This document shows, piece by piece, positions 9,571 through 18,157 of a stretch of 60,801 nt of DNA. How positions within the stretch are numbered: position 1 is the first letter of the stretch; each line of letters opens with the position of its first letter. Origin of the DNA: Bacillota bacterium (GTDB taxonomy: Bacteria > Bacillota > Clostridia > Christensenellales > Aristaeellaceae). The notes under the pieces were generated by a model. The model saw nothing but the letters and a program-made list of their open reading frames with translations. It was not told where the DNA came from and ran no database searches. The DNA lies in the NCBI GenBank assembly GCA_023416655.1, contig JAEZHK010000141.1:1-60801 (forward strand), in the 5' to 3' direction. The position numbers were made by a program, and so were the translations under genes.

Positions 9571-10574
9571 GAGGTTGCTCCTTTTTCCGCGTATTCGCGG
9601 TACAGTTTCAAGTACGTGCGGTAGGTTTCGAGGGAAACGTCCGGCGGCGTCTGATGGTCGACGGAGGCCAGGAAGCCGCCTTTTCGCATAACGGGCAGGA
9701 TGCGCTCGAATTCCTTTCGCATCACGGCCTCGCCTTGCTTCATCACGGTCTTGTCGAAGTGGCCCAGGAAAAGAAAGTCCGGGTGAGTTTCCCGCAGCGC
9801 CGCCACGTCTACGCCCGCCTGCCGTTCGAGGGGCAGGATGCCCTCAAAGCCCGAGGCCTTCAGCCACGGGATCAGCTCCGTCACGTCGCCGTCTGAGTCG
9901 CAGAACACGCGGATGCCGCGCGCCTTCCACTCCGGCAGCATGCGGCGGTAGAAGGGCGCGAGGAATCTTTCGAACAGCGCGCCGGACAGCATGGGGCCGT
10001 GGTTGTAGCTCATGTCCTCGGCGACGGTCATGAAGTCCGGCACCGCGAAGCGGCAGAGCTCGTCCATCGCGCGGAGGTTGTAGTCCTGAAGGTCCTCGTT
10101 GATCCGGTCCATGAACTCCGGCTCGTCGTAGAAGGCGTACAGGTGGTTTTCGATGCCCAGCAGCGACCTCGGCCCCCAGAACGGGCCAACCACCGTCGCC
10201 CAAAGGACCGCCTCGCCCGCCTTCTGCATTTCCGCCGCGGCCTCAAGCCTCGCCTGGTCGAAGGGGGCCTTCGGGTAGAGCAGGGCTTTAAGCGCCTCGT
10301 ATTCCGTCAGAGACTCTACCAGCGGCGCGCCGTGGCGCGCGGGTTTGGGCGCGCTCTCCGGAATCGGGTCCATCCAGAACTGCATGTCCAGATCCAGCCC
10401 CAGCGCGCGCTTGATGAGGTCGCACTGCGTAAACGGCGCTTCCTCCGGGATTTCAAGCCCTTCGGAGAGCCAGCGGTCAACGGTTTTGTCCCACCACGTC
10501 GCCCACTCGATCATGGGCAGCCGGTCCGCCCGCTCAAACGAAAGCGTGCGGCGAAATCGCTCCCGGGCGGTCAT
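9567..10574 (-). CDS. Uroporphyrinogen-decarboxylase-like (MtaA/CmuA superfamily) protein, substrate unknown
   Basis: 335 residues with a URO-D-type TIM barrel: N-terminal MTARERFRRTLSFERADRLP is the family opening, and the C-terminus ends in a typical helix. In methyltransferases of this superfamily (MtaA, CmuA) an H-x-C motif supplies zinc ligands; the matching place here reads VFCDSDGDVTELIPWL, so the His-Cys pair is not present in the usual form. True HemE is unlikely because the protein is embedded by ATGA overlaps between a sugar permease and a rhamnosidase. It may act on the glycoside or its aglycone, for example in a methyl-transfer or decarboxylation-like step; that is inference. Confidence 0.82.
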   Translation of the reverse strand: MTARERFRRTLSFERADRLPMIEWATWWDKTVDRWLSEGLEIPEEAPFTQCDLIKRALGLDLDMQFWMDPIPESAPKPARHGAPLVESLTEYEALKALLYPKAPFDQARLEAAAEMQKAGEAVLWATVVGPFWGPRSLLGIENHLYAFYDEPEFMDRINEDLQDYNLRAMDELCRFAVPDFMTVAEDMSYNHGPMLSGALFERFLAPFYRRMLPEWKARGIRVFCDSDGDVTELIPWLKASGFEGILPLERQAGVDVAALRETHPDFLFLGHFDKTVMKQGEAVMRKEFERILPVMRKGGFLASVDHQTPPDVSLETYRTYLKLYREYAEKGATS

Positions 10575-11425
10575 GCCTTGATCGCCCCCGCTACCATGCC
10601 GGAGACGATTTTCTTGTTGAAGAAGATGAACAGGGTCAGCGGCGGGATGGTGATCAGCATGACGTCCGCGAACAAAAGGTTCCAGTCGCTGCCGTACTGG
10701 CCGTTGAAGTTGTAGAGCGTCTGCTGCACGGTGGCGTTCTTCGTGCCCGGCAAGAAGTACAGGGGGTTTACGAAGTCATTGAAGATGGTGACCGCGGACA
10801 AGACGATCACCGTCGCCGTGACGGGCTGCAGAAGCGGCAGGACCACCTGCCAGAACATCCTGAACGGGCCGCAGCCGTCGATGACGGCGGCCTCGTCCAG
10901 TTCCCTCGGGATCGACGCCATGAAGCCGCGGTACAGGATGCACGCGAACGACAGGTTGAGCGCCACCTCGATGAGCACCATGCCGCCGATGGACTTGTAG
11001 ATGCCGATGCCCTGCATGACCCAGATGGTGGGCACAATGGCGGGCGGGATCATGAGGCCCGTCAGCACGATGAAGTTGGATACGGTGCCGAGCTTGTCAC
11101 GCTTGCGCTGCAGCACATACCCCGCCATCGAGCAGACCACGACCATTAGGAGGATCGAGAACAGCGTGATCACGATGGAGTTTCCAAACGCCCGGAGCAC
11201 GATGCCGCTATTGGTGTCGAGCACCTTCCGGTAATTCTCGGCGATGGGGAACGCGCTGGGCCAGCGGATGTTCATCAGCGCCGCTTCTCCCCGCGACTTG
11301 AAGGAGTTCAAGACCACGAAGTAGAACGGCACGCAGTAGACGACGGCGGCGAAAAGGATGGCCAGCGCGTCGGCGGCGTAGCGCTTCGCGCCGGACGGCC
11401 GCTTCCTTTGAGGCTTTGCGCTCAC
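10571..11425 (-). CDS. Carbohydrate ABC transporter permease, MalG/CUT1 type
   Basis: 284 residues with six predicted membrane segments. The conserved EAA loop (about residues 180-205, ELDEAAVIDGCGPFRMFWQV) contacts the ATPase. An N-terminal hydrophobic helix is followed by the periplasmic stretch and the MalG-like pattern. It overlaps both neighbours by 4 bp (ATGA), so translation is coupled through permease 1, permease 2, URO-D and rhamnosidase. No ATPase gene is in the operon; in Firmicutes such CUT1 systems usually share an MsmX/MsmK-type ATPase encoded elsewhere. Confidence 0.94.
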   Translation of the reverse strand: MSAKPQRKRPSGAKRYAADALAILFAAVVYCVPFYFVVLNSFKSRGEAALMNIRWPSAFPIAENYRKVLDTNSGIVLRAFGNSIVITLFSILLMVVVCSMAGYVLQRKRDKLGTVSNFIVLTGLMIPPAIVPTIWVMQGIGIYKSIGGMVLIEVALNLSFACILYRGFMASIPRELDEAAVIDGCGPFRMFWQVVLPLLQPVTATVIVLSAVTIFNDFVNPLYFLPGTKNATVQQTLYNFNGQYGSDWNLLFADVMLITIPPLTLFIFFNKKIVSGMVAGAIKA

Positions 11426-12291
11426 AGGTCCACCTCCCGCCGCGTGATGAAGTGGTACAGCGGGAACGCCAGAAGCGAGATCAGGATGAACATCAAGACG
11501 TTGCCCAGTGTCGCAAGCCCATAGTATCCGGCGGAATATTGTTTATAGATGATCGACGCCAGAAGGTCCGTGGCGAAGCCCGGCCCGCCCTTCGTGGTCA
11601 CCCAGATGAGGTCGAAGGTGCGAAGGCCTCCGATGAACGCCAGGATGATCACCGAGTTCATCGCCGGGCGGCACAGCGGCAGCGTGATGTGTAAGAATTT
11701 GTCCCAGGTCGAGCCGCCGTCGATGGAGATCGCCTCATAGTACTGCTCGGGGATGGAAAGGATGCCCGCGATGTAGATGACCGTCGCGATGCCCACGCCC
11801 TTCCACACGTCCACCATGATCACCGAATAGAGCGCCATGTTGACGCTGCCCAGCCAGTCCGGCCCGGCGATGCCCAACGCGGCCAGCGAGGTATTGATAA
11901 GGCCGCGGGTCGGGTGCATCAGCGAGCGGAAGGTGATGCCCACGGCGAGCGTCGAGATGAGGTTGGGGAAAAACAGGATCGAGCGCAGCGCGTTCCGGCT
12001 GCGCAGGAACGTCGAGCTCAGCACCGCGCCGAAGAAAAGCCCCAGCACCACCTTGATGACGCAGGTCAGCGACGCGTAGATGAGCGTATTTTTGAAGCCG
12101 ACGCGCAGCGAGATTTCCTTGAAGAACATGTTGAGGTTGTCAAACCCGGTGAACGTCCAGCTTGTCAGCGTCCAGGTGGTCATGCTGAAGAAGAAGGACA
12201 TCACGGTGGGCAGCAAGAACAACACGAAGAATATGATGCCGGCGGGCAAAAGGAACCAGCCGGAGTACATTCGCCTCAATGCTTTGGGCAA
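11422..12291 (-). CDS. Carbohydrate ABC transporter permease, MalF/UgpA/CUT1 type
   Basis: 289 residues with six membrane segments and the EAA loop YYEAISIDGGSTWDKFLHIT. The start is set at a TTG (12291) because GGAGGTGG lies seven bases before it. The resulting protein begins PKALRRMYSGWFLLPAG, the normal MalF-type opening. The longer frame to 12468 would run into hairpin DNA and has no homologous feel. It partners with the permease at 10571-11425 and the binding protein at 12638-13912, from which it is separated by repeat copy B. Confidence 0.92.
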   Translation of the reverse strand: MPKALRRMYSGWFLLPAGIIFFVLFLLPTVMSFFFSMTTWTLTSWTFTGFDNLNMFFKEISLRVGFKNTLIYASLTCVIKVVLGLFFGAVLSSTFLRSRNALRSILFFPNLISTLAVGITFRSLMHPTRGLINTSLAALGIAGPDWLGSVNMALYSVIMVDVWKGVGIATVIYIAGILSIPEQYYEAISIDGGSTWDKFLHITLPLCRPAMNSVIILAFIGGLRTFDLIWVTTKGGPGFATDLLASIIYKQYSAGYYGLATLGNVLMFILISLLAFPLYHFITRREVDL

Positions 12292-12413
12292 GGCAACCAC
12301 CTCCGTATGAAGCGCGCCGGTTTCACCGGCGTCTGACAAAATACGAGCAAATGCGGACAGCCATAAAGAAAACGATTTTGTCCCATGGCGCGGTTGAACT
12401 GCCCCGGGTGAGT

Positions 12414-12636
12414 GATCAGAGAGGGCCGAAGCCCTCTCTGATCTTCCATCAAATCCGGCGGCATGCACGGCGGATTTGGCTTTCCCCCAAAGGACGAGCC
12501 AGCCCGTCCGACGGGGAAAGCGTTCCCGCTTACGGTTTCCGCCCGGAAACGCCGCAGCGTTTTAGGAAACCGGCCCGTTCCATGGCAAAGGAAAGATGCT
12601 TGGCAGATTTCCTTTGCCGCGCAGGTTTACCTGCGC
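12414..12636 (-). repeat. Multi-hairpin repeat, copy B
   Basis: Begins one base after the binding-protein stop codon. In the transcribed sense it contains GCGCAGGTAAACCTGCGC (12619-12636); H1 (GGCAAAGGAAA/TTTCCTTTGCC, 12584-12618); H2 with outer stem GGTTTCC/GGAAACC (12534-12571) enclosing AAACGC/GCGTTT and CGGGC; H3 with outer CTTTCCCC/GGGGAAAG (12480-12520) and an inner GGACG stem; H4 (12450-12478); and a 13-bp stem closed by a UUCG tetraloop (12414-12443). The H2 stem differs from the other copies on both strands, a compensatory change. The 12292-12413 remainder holds the permease ribosome site and a weak imperfect hairpin only. Confidence 0.8.
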
Positions 12637-12637
12637 T

Positions 12638-13912
12638 TTACCAGCCCGCCAGACCCAGCTGCTTGGCCTGCTTCTCGACGTCGGCGTCATACTCGGCCGC
12701 GCATTCCTCGGGGGTGCGCAGGCCGCCCATGGCCTCGATGCAGATCTGCGGCGAGTTGGGGCCCTTGACGGAGGTGATGAACTCGAGCGCCGGGGCGGTC
12801 TTGCCCGCCTCGAAGTAAGGCATCATTTCCAGCACGCCCTGGTAGGCGGTCTCAGGCATCTGGACGCCGGACACCACGTAGGGTCCTTCCGCCGAGGTGG
12901 CGGCGGCGTAGGCGGCCAGGCCTTCGGGCGAAACGAAGAACTCAACCCACTTGAGGGCGGCGTCCACGTTGGCGCCGTTCTTGTACACGTAGATGGAGTT
13001 GGGCAACCAGACGGTCAGGCCGTGGTCGTTCGGGTCGTCGCCGGGCTGGCCGAACACGCCGATATTGTCGGCGGCCTCGCGGCCGAAGTTCTTCTCGACG
13101 TTGGTGATGGCGTTGGTCAGCATCGGGTAGTGGACGCCCTCGCCGCTGGACAGCATCTGCAGCGAGTAGTCATAGGTGTTGGTATTGTAGTCGGCGTTCA
13201 TGAAGCCCTTCTGGTAGACTTCAGCCATCTTGGCGAAGGCCTTGAAGGCGGCCGGGTCGGTGGCGTACTTGGCCTTATTGTTGTTGAAGTCCGCGGCGAA
13301 GTTCGGGTTTTCCTTCTGGACGTTGTAGAAGTCGGCCAGCAGGATCAGCTGGCTGGACCAGTCGTCGCCGAAGGAGGCGATGACGGCGGTCTTGCCGGCG
13401 GCCTTGATCTTCTCGCAGTTGGCCATCAGGTCCGCCCAGGTGTGGGGGACTTCCAGGCCCAGTTCCTTGTAGACGGCCTTGTTGTACAGCCAGCCGCCCA
13501 CGAACGACGAGCCGGAGGGAACGCCGTAGACCTTGCCATCCACGGTGACGGTGACCTTGTAGGAATCGGAGAACGTGGACATGTAGGGCATCTCGGTCAG
13601 GTCCACGAAGTTCTGGGCCGGGTTGAGGGAGGACAGGAGCGAACCGGAGTTGAAGTAGCACAGGTCCGCCATCTCGCCAGCGGCCAGACGGGTGCGGACG
13701 ACGTTCTCGCCCTCGGCGCCGCCGGGACGGACTTCGATCTCGAGGCCGATGCCCAGCTTCTCCTTCGCCAGCGCGGCGACGGCTTCGATGCCGGCCGTGG
13801 GCGAAGTGTTGTCGATGAGGAGCGTCAGCGTCTTTTCCTCAGCGGAAGCGGACACGCTCACGGACGCAACAATCAGCACCAGGACCATCAACAGAATAGA
13901 CAGTTTTCTCAA
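12638..13912 (-). CDS. Extracellular solute-binding protein, family 1 (CUT1 sugar-binding)
   Basis: 424 residues. The signal peptide ends in VSVSASAEE, a signal-peptidase-I-like site with no lipobox Cys. The rest is a family 1 solute-binding fold: the N-lobe starts TLTLLIDNTSPTAGIEAVA, and hinge-region motifs such as GKVYGVPSGSSFVGGWLYN are typical. The start is set at TTG 13912 (RKLSILLMVL) because AAAGGTGG lies eight bases before it; a GTG at 13924 has no ribosome site. It heads the operon that ends with the GH78 rhamnosidase, so a rhamnosylated oligosaccharide or flavonoid glycoside is a reasonable ligand (inference). Confidence 0.92.
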   Translation of the reverse strand: MRKLSILLMVLVLIVASVSVSASAEEKTLTLLIDNTSPTAGIEAVAALAKEKLGIGLEIEVRPGGAEGENVVRTRLAAGEMADLCYFNSGSLLSSLNPAQNFVDLTEMPYMSTFSDSYKVTVTVDGKVYGVPSGSSFVGGWLYNKAVYKELGLEVPHTWADLMANCEKIKAAGKTAVIASFGDDWSSQLILLADFYNVQKENPNFAADFNNNKAKYATDPAAFKAFAKMAEVYQKGFMNADYNTNTYDYSLQMLSSGEGVHYPMLTNAITNVEKNFGREAADNIGVFGQPGDDPNDHGLTVWLPNSIYVYKNGANVDAALKWVEFFVSPEGLAAYAAATSAEGPYVVSGVQMPETAYQGVLEMMPYFEAGKTAPALEFITSVKGPNSPQICIEAMGGLRTPEECAAEYDADVEKQAKQLGLAGW

Positions 13913-13947
13913 TTGATAAACCACCTTTCCATATAGTATGTAATGCG

Positions 13948-13977
13948 ATCATAACACGCAGGAAGATGCCGTGTCGA
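13948..13977 (-). promoter_or_regulatory. Probable promoter of the rhamnosidase/CUT1 operon
   Basis: Minus strand TCGACA (13972-13977), 18-bp spacer, TATGAT (13948-13953), about 36 bp before the TTG start. The sub-optimal -35 and long spacer fit activation by the adjacent AraC-type response regulator. No clear direct repeats for the activator are seen because copy C of the hairpin repeat begins shortly upstream. Confidence 0.5.
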
Positions 13978-14027
13978 TGGAGAATCCAGCAAGAGGCATG
14001 GACAATTCAATCCGATGAAACCTGAAA

Positions 14028-14194
14028 GCGATGAAAATCCGCCAAGCGGCTTTTCATCGCAAAGGAAAAAGGGCTGCGTGAGCCTGAAACGCCCGCGGGC
14101 GTCTCGGGCGGCTCACTGACAGAAGGAATGTTTCCTCCACCAGTGTTCGCACTGGTTATGGAAACACGTTTCCGGCGCGCAGGTCGCCGGAAAC
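14028..14194 (+). repeat. Multi-hairpin repeat, copy C
   Basis: Reads H1-H4 on the plus strand, antisense to both flanking genes. H1 is 14028-14060 (GCGATGAAAA stem). H2 has GTGAGCC/GGCTCAC (14078-14084 with 14110-14116) around ACGCCCGCGGGCGT and CGGGC. H3 has GTTTCC/GGAAAC (14130-14165) around CCAGT/ACTGG. H4 is a 10-bp stem GTTTCCGGCG/CGCCGGAAAC with loop CGCAGGT (14168-14194). It fills the gap between the response regulator 3' end and the binding-protein promoter. The unusual orientation argues against a simple 3'-UTR role for every copy. Confidence 0.8.
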
Positions 14195-14266
14195 GATTTG
14201 ATGGCCTGACGAGAGACCTTAATCTCTGATCCGACGATATGGCGGGGATGCCTTTATCTGATAGTT

Positions 14267-15166
14267 TCACAGGTCCTGTCCGCCTTGCTGCTGGCAGGTT
14301 TTGGCGAAATCGGTGGGTGTGTGCCCGGTCTCGGCGCGGAACACACGGCTGAAGTACAGCGGGTCGCAAAAGCCCGCCTCGCAGGCGATCTCCTTCATCC
14401 GGCGGGAAGGCTCCCGCTCGATGAGGGCCTTCGCCCGCTCAACGCGGCGGCTTGTCAGGTATTCCACGAAGGAGCAGCGGGCATAGGTGCGGAACAGGCG
14501 GCTGACGGTGGTCTGCGACATGCCCAGCGCCCTGCACACGCCCTCCAGCGTCAGCTTCTCGCCCAGTTTCCTGCCGATGTAGCCTGTCAGCGCCTCGAAG
14601 TCCAAGCGTGCATGGTCGCCCTCCCCGGCGCGGGCGCGGGCGGAATATTCCACGATCAGCCGGTCGAGCCTCGCGCGGAGCTCCTGCGGGCCCGGCGCGT
14701 CGCTGACGGCGCGGCCCAGCTCGGTATCGAGCTTTGCCTCCTCGTCCTGCGTCAGCGTCTCCCCGCCCAGCGCCTGTCGGGCCTTCTGCGAGAATTCCAG
14801 CTTCAGCGAGATGCGCGCCAGGCAGTCGCGCAGCTCCGCGGGCTTCACAGGCTTGAGCAGGTAATCAGACACGCCAAAGCGCAGCGCAGTCTTGGCGTAC
14901 TCAAACCGCTCATACCCGCTGACGATGACCACCGGGATCAGCGGCCACGCGGCGCGCACCGCCCCGGCCAGCTGAAGGCCGTCCATCACCGGCATGGAGA
15001 TGTCGGTAACCACGACATCCACCCGGCTCTTTCGCATGAGGGCCAGCGCTTCTTCGCCGTTCTCGGCGAGGCCGGAAATTTCCATGCCCGGAAGCTCCCG
15101 ATTGATGATGGACGAAAGGTATTCCGCCGACGCCGGCTCGTCCTCCACGATCAGAACGCGGATCAA
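14267..15166 (-). CDS. Response regulator with AraC-type DNA-binding domain (YesN-like)
   Basis: 299 residues. The N-terminal receiver domain has the acidic pair D9/E10, the phospho-acceptor D55 in VVVTDISMPVMDG and the conserved Lys in DYLLKPVKP. A linker of about 90 residues is followed by a C-terminal AraC double helix-turn-helix (about 200-295) with MSQTTVSRLFRTY and the closing motif IACEAGFCDPLYFSRVFRAE. It overlaps the sensor kinase gene by 4 bp. In Firmicutes, YesMN pairs next to CUT1 operons activate them in response to extracellular sugar, so the rhamnosidase operon is the likely target. Confidence 0.95.
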   Translation of the reverse strand: MIRVLIVEDEPASAEYLSSIINRELPGMEISGLAENGEEALALMRKSRVDVVVTDISMPVMDGLQLAGAVRAAWPLIPVVIVSGYERFEYAKTALRFGVSDYLLKPVKPAELRDCLARISLKLEFSQKARQALGGETLTQDEEAKLDTELGRAVSDAPGPQELRARLDRLIVEYSARARAGEGDHARLDFEALTGYIGRKLGEKLTLEGVCRALGMSQTTVSRLFRTYARCSFVEYLTSRRVERAKALIEREPSRRMKEIACEAGFCDPLYFSRVFRAETGHTPTDFAKTCQQQGGQDL

Positions 15167-16887
15167 GCGTGTTCCTCCCCTCTCAGCGGCGCGCGGATCT
15201 CCACCCTCGCGCCGGATTCGTCATTGCGAATGGTCATTTTGCAGGCGTGTCCGAAATGGAAGTGCAGCCGCGCGTAGGTGTTGATCAGCCCCATCCCGCC
15301 GATGGACAACCCCTCCGCGCCCGGGCGGAATGTACCATTCCGCACCGCCGCCAGCTTCTGCTGGAGGTCCTTCAGGACCTCCTCCCCGAAGCCCTCGCCG
15401 TTGTCGGCCACTTCCACCCGCCAGTATTCTTCGTCCGTCCACGCGCGCACGTCCACCCGCATCTGCCCACCCTTGCGGGCAAAGCCGTGCTGGATGGCGT
15501 TCTCGGCCAGCGGCTGCAGCGTCATCTTGGGCAGCCTCAGTTCAACCATGCCCTCCGGGATGTCGACGGCGTAGCGGAGCCGGTGGCGAAAGCGCTTGTG
15601 CATGAGCAGGAGGTACGTCTCCAGGTGCGTCTTCTCCTCGCCCAGCGTGGCCAGCCGACGCTCGGTCCCGGTGGAATAGCGCAGCATGCCCGCGATGCCC
15701 TCGCAGATGGACAGGATCTCCTCGTCGCCGATCTGCATCGCGCGGTTCATGATCACGTTCAGCGTATTGTAGAGGAAGTGCGGGTCGATCTGCGCCTGCA
15801 GCGCGTCCAGCCGTGCCTCCAGCTCCAGCCGTTGCGCGCGCATCTTTTCGTCCACCGCGCCGCCCAGCCGCTCGCAAAGACTGGCAAACGCTTCGTTGAG
15901 CGATTTCAGTTCGTCCACGCTATGGGGCGCCAGGTGCCCGCCGAGGTTGTCCAGCGCCGTCAGGTCCATCGCCTCCTGCAGCGTGCGCAAGGGGCGCATC
16001 AGCCGCCTTGTGGCGAAGTATATGTAGCAGAAGGAACCGGCCAGCGCCATCAGGCAGATCAGTGCGATCTGCAGCGCCCCGGGCGCTAGGTCGCCGCGCA
16101 CCGCGGCGGAGTCCAGCGTCAGTCTGGCATAGAGGCCGTACCGGTTCTTCTCGCTGGTGACCACGATGGCCCCTTCCGGCGCGTCCCGCTGCCCCTCCGG
16201 CGCGTAGAACAGGCCGCGTTCGTCCATCAGTTCCACGCCAACGCCCTCGAAACCGCCCAGCGCAAGCAGTTCGTCCAGCTCGGCCTGGGCCCGCTGCACC
16301 TCAATGTAGCAGGTGATGCCGGAGACCGTCTTCAGCGCCCGCGCCGCGCCGTACACCCGCTGCGCCTGCCCGCTCCACGGATCGCGGTAGGGCGCGACCA
16401 ACAGGAGTTTCCCCTTGAGTTTCGACGCTTCGCCCGCCCAGCCGATGGCCCCGCCCATCTCGATCACGCGCTTGGGCGAGGGCGTTTGGACCCGGAAGTT
16501 GCTGGTAAAGAAGTCGCCCACCTCGTCAAACAATATGATCTGGTGAAAGTGCTTGTCCACCGCGTAACTTTTGAAGAGGCGGTTGATCGTCGAAGCGCTG
16601 TCGGCCAGGATCAGGCGGTTGCGCTCGGCGTCCCGCCCCGGCATGGTGTAGTTGGACAGCGCCGACAGGAAATCCGGGTCGGACAGCACGAAGAGGAGCG
16701 CCACGTCGATCTGCTGGATGCGGGACTCCACCTGCAGCGACAGCTTCTCCGCCACGGTGTAGAGCTCATTGGTGGCCTTCTGCAGCGCCGTGCGCTCGTT
16801 GTAGCGGATGAAAAGTACGCCGGTCAGCGCGACCAGCGCAAAGACCAGCGTAAAGCTTAAAATCAGCAGCTTGACGTGTATTCTCAA
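15163..16887 (-). CDS. Sensor histidine kinase, YesM/LytS-like
   Basis: 574 residues, membrane-bound. TM1 is at about 7-26, an extracellular sensing domain follows to about 275, TM2 is near 280-300 (ALQIALICLMALAGSFCYIY), then a HAMP linker. The His_kinase motif QIDPHFLYNTLNVIMNRA carries the phosphorylated His, and the HATPase part includes LAENAIQHGF and GGMGLINTYARL. The start is TTG at 16887 with GGAGGAATCG in front. Genes run LacI, kinase, regulator with 24 bp and a 4-bp overlap between them, suggesting one transcript. It probably senses the CUT1 substrate or its bound binding protein. Confidence 0.94.
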   Translation of the reverse strand: MRIHVKLLILSFTLVFALVALTGVLFIRYNERTALQKATNELYTVAEKLSLQVESRIQQIDVALLFVLSDPDFLSALSNYTMPGRDAERNRLILADSASTINRLFKSYAVDKHFHQIILFDEVGDFFTSNFRVQTPSPKRVIEMGGAIGWAGEASKLKGKLLLVAPYRDPWSGQAQRVYGAARALKTVSGITCYIEVQRAQAELDELLALGGFEGVGVELMDERGLFYAPEGQRDAPEGAIVVTSEKNRYGLYARLTLDSAAVRGDLAPGALQIALICLMALAGSFCYIYFATRRLMRPLRTLQEAMDLTALDNLGGHLAPHSVDELKSLNEAFASLCERLGGAVDEKMRAQRLELEARLDALQAQIDPHFLYNTLNVIMNRAMQIGDEEILSICEGIAGMLRYSTGTERRLATLGEEKTHLETYLLLMHKRFRHRLRYAVDIPEGMVELRLPKMTLQPLAENAIQHGFARKGGQMRVDVRAWTDEEYWRVEVADNGEGFGEEVLKDLQQKLAAVRNGTFRPGAEGLSIGGMGLINTYARLHFHFGHACKMTIRNDESGARVEIRAPLRGEEHA

Positions 16888-16911
16888 AACGATTCCTCCG
16901 TCGTATACGGA

Positions 16912-17934
16912 CTAGATGATTTTGGCGACGCTGCCCCGCTCCATCAACTGCGTATCGATCTCCTGCTTGATCCGGTAAGGGTCGCGGGTCTGGATCAGGT
17001 GCACCAGCCGCTCCACCGCCACCTTGCCGATGCACTTGCACTCGACGCGCATGGTGGTCAGCGGCGGCTCGATCACCGTGCAGGCCGGGATGTCGTCAAA
17101 GCCGACGACCGACACGTCGCCGGGGATCAGGTAGCCGTTCTCCTTCAGCGCGCGCATCGCGCCCAGCGCGATCACGTCGTTGTCCACGAAGAACGCGGTG
17201 GGCAGCGCGGGTTTCTCCTTCAGGAAGGCCAACATGTCCTGATAAGCGTCCTCGGTGTTTGCCCTAAGAGGAATCGTGGCGCCCTCAGCGCTCTCAAGGC
17301 CCTTATGCTTGAGCGCCGAGAGGTAGCCCGCGCGCCGCTCGTCGAAGTTCTTGATCCAGTCGCTCGATTGCAGGTGGCCGATGCGCCGGTGGCCCATCGA
17401 GATCAAATGCTCGGTGGCCTTGTAGGCGCCCTCGAAGTTGTTGATGCAGACCTTGTTGAGCTGCGCGCCGATGAGCGCCGAGTCGATCGCCACCACCGGC
17501 ATGCCAAGCGCCAGGAAGCGGCCCATGTCCTCCGTTTCCAGTTCCGTGGCCAATACCAGTAGCCCCTGCGCGCCCCGGTCCACCCGGGCCAATTGCTGTT
17601 CCACAGGCAGTCCGCTTAAAAAATTTAAGTAAGACAGTGAAAGTATATACCCTGCGTCCCGGCAGGCTCTTTCAACTTCTTCAATGATCCTTGAAAAGAA
17701 CTGCGTGTCCCCGACGACCTTTCCGTGTTTTTTACATACTACAAACGCAATTTCATGCACCGCGCCGATGGGCATCTTGCGCATCATGTCGTCGCGGTAC
17801 CCGGATTCCACCAGTTTTTTCAGCACACGCTTACGCGTCTGCTCGCTGATGCCCGGTTTGTTGTTGATGACCATCGAAACCGTCGCGTTGGAGACGCCCA
17901 GTTCCTGCGCAATGTCCTTGATCTTGACCGGCAC
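16912..17934 (-). CDS. LacI-family transcriptional repressor
   Basis: 340 residues. The N-terminal LacI helix-turn-helix with hinge helix is IKDIAQELGVSNATVSMVIN. A sugar-binding core of type I periplasmic fold follows, with an effector-domain motif VDNDVIALGAMRAL and VSVVGFDDIPACTVIEPPLT. The start is GTG at 17934 with GGTGGAGCGAGG upstream; no ATG fits. It is transcribed divergently from the binding-protein/transketolase operon at 18158. The repeated TATTTCAGCGA sequence flanking that operon's promoter is the likely operator, so this is probably the local repressor of that operon. Confidence 0.94.
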   Translation of the reverse strand: MPVKIKDIAQELGVSNATVSMVINNKPGISEQTRKRVLKKLVESGYRDDMMRKMPIGAVHEIAFVVCKKHGKVVGDTQFFSRIIEEVERACRDAGYILSLSYLNFLSGLPVEQQLARVDRGAQGLLVLATELETEDMGRFLALGMPVVAIDSALIGAQLNKVCINNFEGAYKATEHLISMGHRRIGHLQSSDWIKNFDERRAGYLSALKHKGLESAEGATIPLRANTEDAYQDMLAFLKEKPALPTAFFVDNDVIALGAMRALKENGYLIPGDVSVVGFDDIPACTVIEPPLTTMRVECKCIGKVAVERLVHLIQTRDPYRIKQEIDTQLMERGSVAKII

Positions 17935-18015
17935 CCTCGCTCCACCCCCAAAACCGCATCACATTCCGGTGATATTATAACAGAAGCATCCGATGAACGC
18001 AACAACGCCCTAAAT

Positions 18016-18093
18016 TATTTCAGCGAACTATTGACACATTTCACAAGTCATGTTACCATGTTCGAGGAAATATTTTAACTATTTCAGCGAGCT
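18016..18093 (+). promoter_or_regulatory. Promoter of the sugar/transketolase operon with two operator-like direct repeats
   Basis: TTGACA (18031-18036), 17-bp spacer and TACCAT (18054-18059) form a good promoter. TATTTCAGCGAACT (18016-18029) touches the -35 box and TATTTCAGCGAGCT (18080-18093) lies around +15 to +28; they match at 13 of 14 positions. The two sites are 64 bp apart, close to six helical turns, so a repressor tetramer or loop could cover the promoter. The neighbouring LacI-family protein is the obvious candidate. Confidence 0.7.
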
Positions 18094-18157
18094 TTCGCAC
18101 CGGTTTCAATGCGGCTCTGGCCGCGTGGAATAAAAACGATTCGAGGAGGAATCACCC

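Noticed and set aside
12596..13936. 446-codon plus-strand ORF opposite the CUT1 binding protein
   Set aside because: Antisense shadow; Gly/Val/His-rich composition and no start signal.
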